This document shows positions 26,689 through 37,400 of a stretch of 64,000 nt of DNA, in pieces. Source of the DNA: Monarcha castaneiventris obscurior (lineage: Eukaryota; Chordata; Aves; Passeriformes; Monarchidae); the NCBI GenBank assembly GCA_026261815.1, contig JAMPIT010000894.1:55666147-55730146 (forward strand), read 5' to 3'. Positions within the stretch are counted from its first letter, which is position 1, and each line of letters opens with the position of its first letter. The notes under the pieces are model-generated. The model did not search any database, was not told the origin of the DNA, and worked only from the letters and a program-made list of their open reading frames with translations. The translations under genes were made by a program, and so were the position numbers.

Positions 26689-26811
26689 GTGGAAAATCCT
26701 TGGGATGTGTTTTTTCTGACCAGTTTCCATAAAATGTCAGCCTGTATTTGGCAGTTCCACAGGCACAACAATCCAAAATTGGTTTGTCAGTCACACCTTC
26801 CGAGGCTGAGT
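26689..26811 (-). CDS. SPON1: SPON1 internal exon, start of the spondin (FS) domain
   Basis: A 123-nt minus-strand exon: 2 nt completing an Asp codon (CEQ-D), 40 codons and 1 nt carried over. The acceptor is CTTTTTCAG and the donor is CCAC|GTGAGTA. The frame contains GVTDKPILDCCACGTAKYRL, then TFYGNWSEKTHPKDFP, the characteristic start of the Spondin_N domain. The CCAC cysteine cluster and an N-glycosylation sequon (Asn-Trp-Ser in GNWSEK) are visible. From memory, the mammalian protein has Tyr where this one has Phe in KDFP, and a different spacer after CEQD (here SASEG). The spondin domain helps mediate F-spondin interactions at the cell surface and in the matrix (family knowledge). Confidence 0.97.
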
Positions 26812-27486
26812 CTGAAAAAGCATTAGAGTACCCAGAGAAAATGGCTCCAACTCAAAACCAGTGAGGACAGTGAAGCTGCCATAATAAATACTCCGGGAAA
26901 TAAATCTGAGTTAAACATGGCGGGGGGAGGGTTCTCAGTTTTAAGTTTACCACTAGACTCAACTACAACCCTGAAATATCTGTACCATATTTATAAGTGG
27001 ATGAAATTATTTAAATCTGCATTTTTTAAGTAGAAGGCATTAATATTTCAGTTCTCTTCAGGTTCAAAAGGGGTTTGTTTCTGGTTGTCATCTGATAAGG
27101 ACAAACCTCAGTAAATCTCAAAACACAATAGGCTGGAAATTTCTGACAGCCAAAGAATATGAATTCTCCAGTGGGATGCAATAACCAACTGCAACATTTA
27201 GGTTTAAGAAATAGCCCAGGATTCAATAAACAAAGTGCCCTGGAAACCAATGGGTATCACACAAAGAGCAGGTAAAGAGTTGCAAGTATCACATTTTGGG
27301 GGAGGCAAGAAGGATTGTATGAGATGCAGAGTATGTGAAAAGGAAAAACATAACTGAATGGAAGATCCCAAATCTGGACCTGGATGAAACTGTACAAGAC
27401 CTCCAAATTTTAGTTTGAGACAATGAGTTAAGGGAAATATGCAAAGCTCAACAAGGAGGTCAGAAAGAGGTTTTACTTTACCTTAC
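26812..27486. other. Short SPON1 intron between Reeler-end and spondin-start exons
   Basis: A 675-nt intron with a donor GTAAGG and an acceptor CTTTTTCAG. About 100 nt from the acceptor it holds a G-rich plus-strand patch (26918-26932, C-rich in the transcript) that includes a YY1-like AACATGGCGG. Nothing else stands out. Confidence 0.85.
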
Positions 27487-27560
27487 CTTGCTCACAAATT
27501 TTTTTGGTGAGAGAGCCCTCATCTTGAAAATAAATTATTCGCTTCTGCACAATGCTGGCT
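27487..27560 (-). CDS. SPON1: SPON1 internal exon, end of the Reeler domain
   Basis: A 74-nt exon on the minus strand: 1 nt completing the Lys codon from the previous exon, 24 codons, then 1 nt carried forward. The acceptor is a strong T-rich tract ending CCTTTATAG; the donor is CAAG|GTAAGG. The frame reads ASIVQKRIIYFQDEGSLTKK followed by ICEQ, which I recognise as the end of the F-spondin Reeler domain and the linker to the spondin domain. The Cys of CEQ is one of the conserved cysteines. It lies 675 nt upstream of the next exon and 19.7 kb downstream of the previous one. The phases at both ends fit the neighbouring exons, which strongly supports the boundaries. Confidence 0.96.
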
Positions 27561-29334
27561 CTATAAAGGAAAAAAAAAAAAAGAAAAAAATTTGAAATAT
27601 ATTTATTTCTTAAAGCAAAAAGAAAATGAGTGATCAATTAGCAAAAGGAGACAACTGGTTATACTTACCTGTACTGACGACACGTACACACAATACGGGA
27701 TTAAAGATATTTTTATTTCAACTTGCATTTGAATTTCATCGCATTTTACAGAAACCTGAAATATATTTACCCCTAGAGAAGTGGTCATTTGCGTATGGTA
27801 AAGATCTGTGCTCTTGGAATGCCGGACAGTCAACGGAGCATTCAATATTTCAGTCAAATCTTACAATAAAATACTGAAGTTATATTCAATTTCAGTCAGA
27901 AAACAGCACAGCTAAAGTAAGCAGCTGTTCAGAGGAAATTACATGGCATTCTAAAGAGATAAGTACTTCTGATCTATGACAGCAACTCAGTGCAAATATC
28001 ATGTAAAACGGAAGGTAGAAAAAGCTAGCATAAGGTAAAATCTTTGAAAGCAATTCACAGGTTCTAAAAGACAGGTTGCTTTAAAATTAATTAAATCTAG
28101 AATGTTTTATTGAGGCTTATAGTTCAAACAAAATGTAAATTTCCAAGCCTCGGTGTTTCAGTTCCTCGGTTGAGGGGGCTGGATATATTTAGTCACAAAT
28201 AAACTTTAACTAGATTCTTTGATCATTTTAAACTATAACAATTTAATTCACATGTAAACTTTGTCTTCTTTCTATAAGAAAACAGATTTTGGTAAAATTC
28301 AAAGACAATCTATGGACAGAGAGCCTCCTGAGGACAACGTGCTTTGGCAGCTGGCACTCGTCCTTGTTTACCAGTCTGAGTACACATTCTTCTAGCAACA
28401 TTTTGTACCATCACTTGTATTTAAAACTCTAAACAGCAAGGGCCAATTTCTTGTCTTACTTCAGTATTAGTCAAATAATTCTCTTAATCTCTCTAGAATT
28501 ACTCCTCACTCATGACAGCTCAAGTGAGAGGAAAAGTAAGACTGTACATGCTTAGATGTGTTGTTGCAGTCATGGAACCTTCCTTTGACAACATCCCACC
28601 CATAAAATTATCAAAAATAAGATGCAATTTTACTGTGCTTTCTTTGCCAAGATGCAAGGCCAGAGTAGGAGGGGAGGGAATCCTTCTTTTCACCTTATAA
28701 AGCACCCAGGAGAATAACTGGGTTTTGCAAACCTCTTAAAGCTACATCCACCTGAAAAGGGTGCAAAAAACTCCTAATCCTTAACAGGGACAACATCTCC
28801 TAAAGGAGATGTGGGAAAGGGCAACACAGGCAACCAACCAACACTGTGCAAAAGCAGCATGAAACAGAGAAGAGCAAACTGAATTTTGCTAAAAGCAAGG
28901 ACACTATCAATGTGCCAGTGTTTGGTGAAAGAAGATTCCCAGGCCTCATCTCTAGAAGGGATAAATCAGAGTCTGGAGCAAATAGCAGGAAGTGAATGAA
29001 ACCCAGAATAAAGTGTCTTTTATTGATATAGGAGCTGCCAAGGCACAGCTTAAAGGGTGGCAGAAGACACTGACCGAGTATGTGAGAAACTTCCTGAGAA
29101 ACCTTTTCCAGGGTTTCTAACAAGAAATAAGGAGGAAAAATTAAAGCGAACAACTACCAGAATTACTGCCAGGAAGAATAGAGCCCAATGGCCAATCTGT
29201 GACAGTGGCATGCCACCTTAACTTTTCCAGCCTTCACACGGAAAGCCAAAGGCAAATTTAAAGACTTTTTGGATGCTACACTGCAAGGCAACAGAAAGTG
29301 GGGGCACAAGAAATGCCATGCCAAAACAAGGAAA
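27561..29334. other. SPON1 large intron, portion next to the 27.5 kb exon
   Basis: The transcript 3' end of a 19,715-nt intron. The T-rich polypyrimidine tract of the acceptor is at 27561-27590. A possible 87-nt alternative exon sits at 27669-27755 (see findings). From there to about 27840 CpG dinucleotides are unusually frequent for this window. The 117-codon minus-strand frame at 28800-29153 is not recognised. Confidence 0.7.
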
Positions 29335-29560
29335 ACCTCTCTCACCATGAGGATAATCAAAGAGGTTTAACCCTGGAAGGGGCTGCCTAGACAGTTTGTG
29401 CAACCTCCATCTCTGGAAATATTCAAAACTTGATCAGATCCATGCCTTGGCAACCTACTGAGGGAACAACCAGACTGATGTAACACCACCTACTTTAAGC
29501 AGAAAGATGGACTAGATGACTTCCAGCAGTCCTTTCCAACCTAAATTATTCTATTATCTT
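29335..29560 (+). mobile_element. CR1 LINE 3'-end fragment
   Basis: Plus-strand text runs through GGGGCTGCCTAGACAGTTTG, the CCATCTCTGGAAATATTCAA block, GGCAACCTACTGAG and AGATGGACTAGATGACTTCC, to the TCCTTTCCAACC and ATTATTCTATTAT tail. This is the standard 3' end of avian CR1 in the sense orientation, diverged and 5'-truncated. The 3' terminal octamer repeats are eroded. How far it extends upstream of 29335 is uncertain. Confidence 0.92.
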
Positions 29561-30055
29561 AATCCAAAGAAATACAAAATCAGCTGTTCGATAAAGATCT
29601 CGATTTTGCAGATATCAAAGGTATTATGGGTATTTGAGAAGCAGTTACTAGTTATTTTAGGAAAAAAAAAAGATAGAGAAAGATTGTTTGAAGCCTGAAG
29701 TGTGCTTGTATTATTCTTTTTGCTGCAGTTAGCTTGTCACTGCAAAATGTCAGGGGAACAGTTCCTTTTCTAATAACAAAAGCTTCACAGCTTTCTGAGT
29801 CATTGTCTCTTCAGCTGTGTTTGAAACTATATGGTGAGCCAATAATTTAGATGGGAGTTTTTATACTGATTCCAAATGCACCAGGATGGGCACATTATAT
29901 GGCTGCATAAATATCAAAAGCAGGCACAGAACATTACAAATACTCAGTCATAAATTATTTTAAAATATTAACTGTTTTAATAATCAGCTTCTAGACTGAA
30001 CACAGACAAAAACATCTGCTCAGTGTATTTGCTAACTTTCATAACTACCTTTGTT

Positions 30056-30077
30056 CCCCCCCCCTTTTTTTTTTTTT
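30056..30077. repeat. C9T13 homopolymer pair
   Basis: Nine C followed by thirteen T on the plus strand. In the SPON1 transcript this reads A13G9. It is simple sequence without recognised flanking repeat. Confidence 0.9.
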
Positions 30078-30958
30078 GACATTATTTTTATTCTGCTATA
30101 AAAGTTCTGATCTTTGGACTAAGGATTCTTTCCTTTGGCTTTGAGGCTTACAAAAACCAGCTAAAAATGGAATGGCTAACTTCTAGAGAGAGGCAAGAAA
30201 GCTTTTAAGAATTTACACAAAGTATACATCTGCTCAGTCTGCATAACTCCTTCCCCCCACTCCAAAAATCCAGTGCTGGCTGAACCTAGGAAGGGGTAAT
30301 CCAATTGTTTTCCCTCCCATATTAATATATATATGTGGATCTTCAATTTCTTGTTTTTCTTATTGACTTTTTTCTCTCTCTGACTATCAGAAAATGATGG
30401 ATTAAAACAAAAGGCAAAAGCAAACAAATTTGACTCAAAAAATCTGTCTGTTTCTCAAATTCTTCAAGGCAAGGCTTCTGGATTTGTGCTAATGCTTTTC
30501 CATCACCAAACTGAGGAGCAAAACTGTAAGGTACAGGCATATCTACATCTGACAGCACCTGCTTTTATTAAAGAAAACCAACCAAATGAATTGTCCAAAA
30601 AGTGTCATCATTTCTGTTTTGTAGCCCTCACAGCAAAATGAAAGAATATCTGGCTACTTGTGTAATATTTGCTTTGGCAATTCTGCTTTGCAATGTCCCT
30701 GTCCTGGCTCAGTTTGGTCAGACCACATCTGAGGGCAGCATGAAAAGCCTGCCTTGAAAGACTTCCATGGAATAAGAACGTCCCTCTGCAGCACAGTTCC
30801 ACAACAATTGTACCATCCTGCTGTGAAAAGCTCTGCCAAAGACACGGAAATTGCATTTGGGATATTAAGAAACAGGAAATGTCATAAACCATAAAAATTC
30901 AGACCAGCCTTGGGAATGTTCCAGTTCAGACCAGAAACAGAGTCAGTTTAGGGTTTTC

Positions 30959-30979
30959 TTTTTTTTTTTTTTTCCCCCC
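30959..30979. repeat. T15C6 homopolymer pair
   Basis: Fifteen T then six C on the plus strand, about 0.9 kb from the C9T13 tract and with the two runs in the opposite order. Simple sequence only. Confidence 0.9.
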
Positions 30980-32703
30980 ATAGAAACAGCTTTAGATTAT
31001 TTTCCTCACTCCTTTTGTCAAATCCTAGCATGAAAAGAAATACTCTTATTTTAAATTACTTCTGTGGGTGTAGTGATGTGACAAAAGAAGTAAGGAAGAG
31101 GATTTGTAAGAATTGTTCCTCTGACATTTTTTAAGATTACATCAAAACCATTAAGCACAATATTAGAGTTACATTTGAATAAAACAGGTTTTGTCAGAGC
31201 TGGAGAGGATACCCCAAGTTTTACTTGGATGTTGAGAAATAATTATAAACTACTGAGTTGCAGATAAGACACTTTTCCTGCTCTGTATTACCTGGGAGTT
31301 AACCTTGTCTTGCCCTTCTAGATATCAAAATTATTTTCTTTAATTATACCATGCCTCACTGATTTAATTACAGTATGATAAGTTGCTTCCCAGCCCAGAA
31401 AGCTACTGAGAACAATTAAGAGCATGTTAAGTTTGTTTTCTTCTTTGGGTTTGATGTTTTTTTGTAGAGAAAGAATTTCTAAATATACCATTTACTTTAA
31501 CACTAGAAGGTGATGTGAAAACCACGAATTTACATCTACTGTAATTTTGCTGGTGTTACTGGGTTTTGTCATTCTAATGAGTTATTTAAGATGTTCTCAT
31601 TTTATTTCCTTCCATGTTATCTTGGAAAAAAGCCAACCTTGTGTTTCTGACAAGCACTTACAAGGTCAGGGAAAGCACAAACTCCCAGAAGTTTGCCAAC
31701 AATATTTACTTCTTTTTCTAATATTTAGGAGACTTTTATTAAAAACAAATTAAAATTTCTCTGAAAGGCTCTATAACCCTTTAGCTAATAGATGTCCAGC
31801 AATTTTTACACTGACAGTATTTTTGACAACCACATTCTTCAAAATAATTTTCAATGAGGAAAGTGTGCTGTCTCAGCCAGGACAGGCTCCATCTACACCA
31901 GAATCTGTCAGCAGCCAATTTTTAGAATATTGACAAGGGTCAATTCTAAAAATTTGCAGCAAACTATTTCTTTTTTAATGCATAACTTAGAAGCTAAAAC
32001 AGAAGATGCATTTTTTTTGTTGTCATTTTGTGGGTTTTGCTCATTAGTTTGTTTTTAAGTGTGTTGTTAACACAGTTTGAACAACCCAACCAGACTTGAG
32101 ATTTGATGTTGGATAAAACACAGTAATATTAACATGAAGTTGATCAATGTTGCCATAATCCACAGTTACATCCCTGCACAAGATGAGCATCTTTTAACAT
32201 GAAAAACAATAAAACATGTTCACTTCTAAAACTTCAGTACAGACACCAGAGTATCCTTCTTCAGTTTTATTTTTTAACATTTCACATATACTGTCAGAAA
32301 ATATGATTCAGAGAAACCCCACAGCAAGAGCAAAGCACTCTAAAGCTTATCTTAGAAATTTCCTCCTGCTTCCAAACCCTTCTGGTGTCCTTCATGCCAT
32401 ACTCAGGTCTGCCACCACACACCTACATGGGAGCTCAGTGACTTCAGGACTAATTTGGCCATTGTATATAATACAACAAAGAGCTCTGAGGGAAAACACA
32501 GCTGTACATGCTGCTATCTTATATTTTTCCTCAGAAAATCTCTGTTCTTTACTTGAATGGTCACAGGACGTAAATGTTAAATCTAAAATCTTCAGGATAA
32601 AAAGTCGTACTGACACAATAATTTCTGACATGAATGCTACACCTATTGGTTGCAAAAAACCCCCAAAAAAAACCAACCAAAAATCCCAAACAACGAACTA
32701 ATT

Positions 32704-32718
32704 AAAAAAAAAAAAAAA
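32704..32718. repeat. A15 homopolymer in an A/C-rich stretch
   Basis: A run of 15 A ends an A/C-rich segment beginning near 32654 (AAACCCCC, AACCAACC). No source retroelement is recognised. Confidence 0.8.
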
Positions 32719-33111
32719 CCACAACATCACTTAAAGCCCGTTGCTGTTCATGGGCTAGATCTTCACGAAGGATTTAGGTAGTCCCCACTTTTTGTAGCAA
32801 TCTCCTTGAATTTCAGAGCTAAGCATTACAAATTATACTGCAAAGGAAAGTCAGAACAGATTGGATAGGACCGAGTGTTTGGAGGCCAGATTTATCTTGT
32901 TATCCTAAGTAGTGGTTTTGGAAAGTAAGATGGAAGCAATCTACCAAAGGTGGGGCTACAGGTTTTTTTTCCAAGCTAGTGAGCCCAAAATCCTATTGCC
33001 TGATAACTGAGCTAATTGGTGATAAGAACCAATGAAAAGCACTTGTGCACTAACAAATCCTAAAAACAAAATGAAAAACATCTGAAGATTAAAAAAAAAT
33101 AACAGAGCTAT

Positions 33112-33166
33112 CATTCTCCTATTATTTTTTTAGAAGTTGCATTCTCCTACTATTTTTTTTAAGTTG
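33112..33166. repeat. 28-bp imperfect tandem duplication
   Basis: CATTCTCCTATTATTTTTTT plus a GAAGTTG-like end at 33112-33139 is followed directly by a second copy from 33140 to about 33166, with one substitution (T to C in the CCTAC) and a small indel in the T-run region. Confidence 0.85.
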
Positions 33167-34481
33167 TCAACTAGCAATATACTGAAATTATATTTAAATG
33201 AGTAAATTATATTCTTGTACAGCCAAAATTTATTTGTCAAAAGCAAAGCCCACCCATTGATAAAATACTGATTAGTGGATAATCAGTAGCAGGAATCTAG
33301 ACCGGAATAAAGTATTTGATGTTTTCAAATCCAAAAACAATCTTCACTAGAATTGACAGGAGCCTGAAGGTGAATGCCACAATTAATGGAACAAATTAAC
33401 ACCCACTGAGACAAAGATAACATAATTTAATATTAAAAGGCTTAATACTGCTTCTTGAAAGAGACCTTACTATTATGAATATATTTCCCTGAGGAAGATT
33501 TTGATGCAGCGTCTTTCGTACTTGAGGTTAAGTCGTGGGACTGGAACCATCAGAAGAGACTTGTCAGTTCTTTAGTGCAGCTGAAACAGATTTCATCTGT
33601 CAAGAATTAACACCTGTAACAACTGAATCTCGTCTACCTGGGCTGTTCTGAGAGCTCTCCCTGACAGATGGGACTGCACAGCCTACTGAACATTCAGCCA
33701 CATCGTGCCAGGAGATGTTGGGCATTTATGCTGTGAGACAGGAGAGCAGAGAAATGACAGAAAATAAAGATAAAAGGGTTGATATCGGTTACTTTTCCAC
33801 TTCCCTCATTCTGAAAGGGCAGCACATGAGAAGAAGGCACATTCAAATTTTATTTGAGAAATAGCTGAAAGACCATCCTGATCACAGAACGCATAATTAC
33901 CAAAAAAAGATTTAATTAATGCATGAAATTCCTCTACATAATTAGGGTGGTTTTCAGCAAGCTCCTCCACCTACCCATTTTTTAGCATCTTCTTGTGGCT
34001 AAGAACAGTGTTAGAGCAGTGTCTCTAGCTCATACAATTGTTTTGCTTGCAAGAATTCCTCTCAGCAGGGATTTGCAGCAAATATTGTTGCCAGACTTTG
34101 GTACACAGAGTTTTGGAGAATGCAATGGCAGGGAACCTGTACATCAGGGTCTTGAATTCAGCCCTAAAAATGCCAAAATCATACAACCTTCTCGTGTCTG
34201 ATTAGCTGCCAACACCAGTGACACTGATTGCACTTTTGCTACAACAGAGCAAGCAAATGATGGAGAAAGAAGAATTGCTAAACACATGGAAACCAGAAAA
34301 ATGCTCTCAGGGATAAGGTCATAGCAACGTTCAAGGGTACAGAAACAGAATAGGAAATGGATCAAAACCTGTCCAAGACATGCATAGGAAGGGCAAGAAC
34401 CAAGTCTAGGCATATCTCTTTGCTGCAGCAGTGGATTGTCAGACTGTGGGTGTGATTGCATTTAAATGATAAACGTTAACG

Positions 34482-34499
34482 CCCCAGATTGCTCTGGGG
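34482..34499. other. Perfect 7-bp stem hairpin
   Basis: CCCCAGA, the 4-nt loop TTGC, then TCTGGGG. The GC-rich stem stands out against the AT-rich intron and lies at the start of a CpG-retaining patch. It lacks a following T-run that would suggest a pol III-type terminator. Confidence 0.7.
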
Positions 34500-37400
34500 T
34501 AACGAAACCCCTTGGAAGATTGTCATTCCTTTTCACGGTGATTTTAAGCATTTTCTACGCAACAACATACAGCAGCAGGGAGAGGAAACAAACCCTACTG
34601 CCTCGAGAAGCTTTTTGCCTCAGTGGGGGTCCTGAAGTCTCGCTGATCCGGATAAAGATCAGCATTTCATGGAGGAAGTGATTACAACTGTGCTTAGAGG
34701 AGCAGGGATTAAGCAAAAGATCCAGAGCCTGTATCTCCCTCAGTCATCGGGACAAGGAGAGCACATGAATAAGACTATTAAAGGAGCACTGTGAACAGTA
34801 GTAAGAAATAATGACAGGGATTAGAATGATAAATCACCCTTTATATTGAGAAGAAGGCATAGACTAGGAATTGGAATTCAGCCCTACCACATTTTATTTG
34901 GAACAAAAGTACAGTTAATTAGATTCTTAACTTCATTACAAACTCCATGAGGGAGATGTTTTAATGTGGATAACTGAGATACACCAAGTGTGATTAGAGA
35001 AACAGGAGGAAATAGAGCAAGGGTTTGGACACCGTGGAGACAAGCAAGGGTGCTCCTTCAGGCACCTGTATGGGAAACTGCTGAGCCCATTATGGGTTTG
35101 AGATTGACACCCAAGCAGTGCCATTTAAACATTTCCAAATGTTGGTCTGGATTTTGAAACTGAAGCAACAAAGAAAACAAATCTCCTGATCTTCTAGACA
35201 AAAATATAAGAAAAAACCATGTGATTTTGTTTATTATAGTTGGGAGTCATTTGTTCCCACCAAACATTCAAACTGAAAAAGAGGCAGAAAAAAATTACAT
35301 GCTTTGAAAACTAAAAACATAGAAACATATAAACATAAAACCAGATACACTAACGTTGAGGGTGTTTTGAAAACCTAGATGTGTCCCACAGTCTCATGCT
35401 GCTGTTAGGTGACACTCTAGTGACACCTGACTGACCTTCTACTGAAATCAATTACCAGCTTCAGTTTCACTTAATCAGAAGGCAATTGCAGCCTGAATTG
35501 CTTATGAGGCATGAGTGGCCACTGGAAAACCAGAAAATTATAAGGACAGCACTTAGAACTTTAATCTCACTGAGACAAGTAGTTTACTGAAAAAGACAAG
35601 GCAAAAACCACATATATAAGTTCCTGTCAAATTTGCCTCCTCTTAAGCTTAGCTTTATTTTATTTACATGTCTGCACATATTTAGCACTTTATGAGTCAA
35701 ACTGTGTGTGGCAGAAGTACAGATCACTATTATAACAACAGGAAGAATGATAACTATTTGTGTTTCTTCGCTGTACCGAAGACAATGTTTTGGCCACAAT
35801 TAATTCAGAGAAATTAGATAAATGCCTTTCGTTAATATTTTGCTACTTAATTTAAATCTGGTGAGCAAGACAACTTCTTTATGAACAATCATGGGATGGT
35901 GGTGCCTCAATACCTTCACATGTGGAACATATTTTTTATATGAGTTTCTTGTATCATCATGCATCTACTCCAGCCACCATTGCAAGGCAGTTGCATCATA
36001 AGAGAGCACATATTTATTTCTCTGTATATAAAACTGGTGCATATTCCATTTTCAGAGAAATCTATGGGAAGAAACTGTATGATGGGTAATCTGTAAAACT
36101 TAAATGAGTTGGTACATATTAAGGTTATCATGGGGCTCCACATACAGCAGTGAGAAAGCACCAAGCTCTTTATCCCTCTAAGGAACAGAGCTGAGTCCCT
36201 CCCTAGACACTGGCCTGTAACCCAGCCCTTTCTGCCACAAAAGAAACCCAGAAACCATTAAAAAAAAAATCAAATATGCTTTCTGGTGCATTGCAAGGCT
36301 TTAAACTAAATTCTGCTGGAGAAGTGAACTGATGGAGCAACAAATCCATTTCTTCAGGAAAGCAGGGCAAAAAGCATTCACGCTGCTGCTGTTCAGAGAG
36401 CAAAGATACTTAATGCATGTCTAATGATGTAGAAAAGATGGGAAAAGTGGGTACCTAATTACTGCAAGGAAAAGAAAGGAATGGCCCACCCAATTATTGG
36501 TTGAATTTAGTGTTTCAATCCTTTCACAATAGCCTTAGAATTGTCAAATGTGGTAACGAGAAAGACAACAACAATCAATTCATCAGTCAGTTCATGCAAA
36601 GAACAGTTTCTTTTCTGGGTGTTTTTTCTGCCTTTCAGAATTTCTAAAGAACTGCAATAATACAAATAGCTGCTCCTTTAAGGAAACAAATCAGAATTGA
36701 TTTTGTGGTGCTTCACATGAAGCAAAGAATCAAGATAAATACAGTGTTCAGGTTCTGAGACCCTTAGTGATATTACACGCCACTCTTAGGGACTCTCCAG
36801 CTAATAAATGCAAACTCACATGAGAAGTGAAATGCTATTCAATACAAATAAGGATGGCCAGAATCCAGCACCTTGTTAATTCATCCATTTGCCTTTCACA
36901 CCATAGCAGAGCTGTGCTGGAAATTTTAACTGCAAAATGTGCTCTGCAGAGCTGTTCTAGATTTCTGTGGGTATGCAGACACTTCACCAAATATTTACAT
37001 CAGCCTGCCAGAAAAATTTTTCAAATGAAAATTTCATTCCATACACGCAGTATAGCTTCTTACATTTAAATGCAGGCTTACTTACATACCCTCACAGAAT
37101 ACAATCTTGAAATACTGATTGTATCATGAAGAAGCAAATGACCAATTGTGCCATGTTTATGACTAACTTAAAGTAGACTTTGTAACACCTAGGAATTACC
37201 AATGTGTTGTAAGAGTGAGACCATTCACTGCTCATCTCCATTCTTTTATCTGGGCCAATAGGCATTGTGAATAACAGAGGATCTTGCCAAAATATTTTAA
37301 CGGCAGGTTTTATTAAAGCCTCAATCACTAGACACATACTGGATAAAATAATTTGTTACTAAAACCAAAAATTAGCCACATCACACTACTTAGCTTTTTA

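Noticed and set aside
32216..32701. 161-codon open frame on the plus strand, the longest in the window
   Set aside because: No recognised similarity, low-complexity Lys/Thr/Pro end over an A/C-rich repeat, no promoter or splice context, and antisense to SPON1 within an intron. Chance is the simplest reading.
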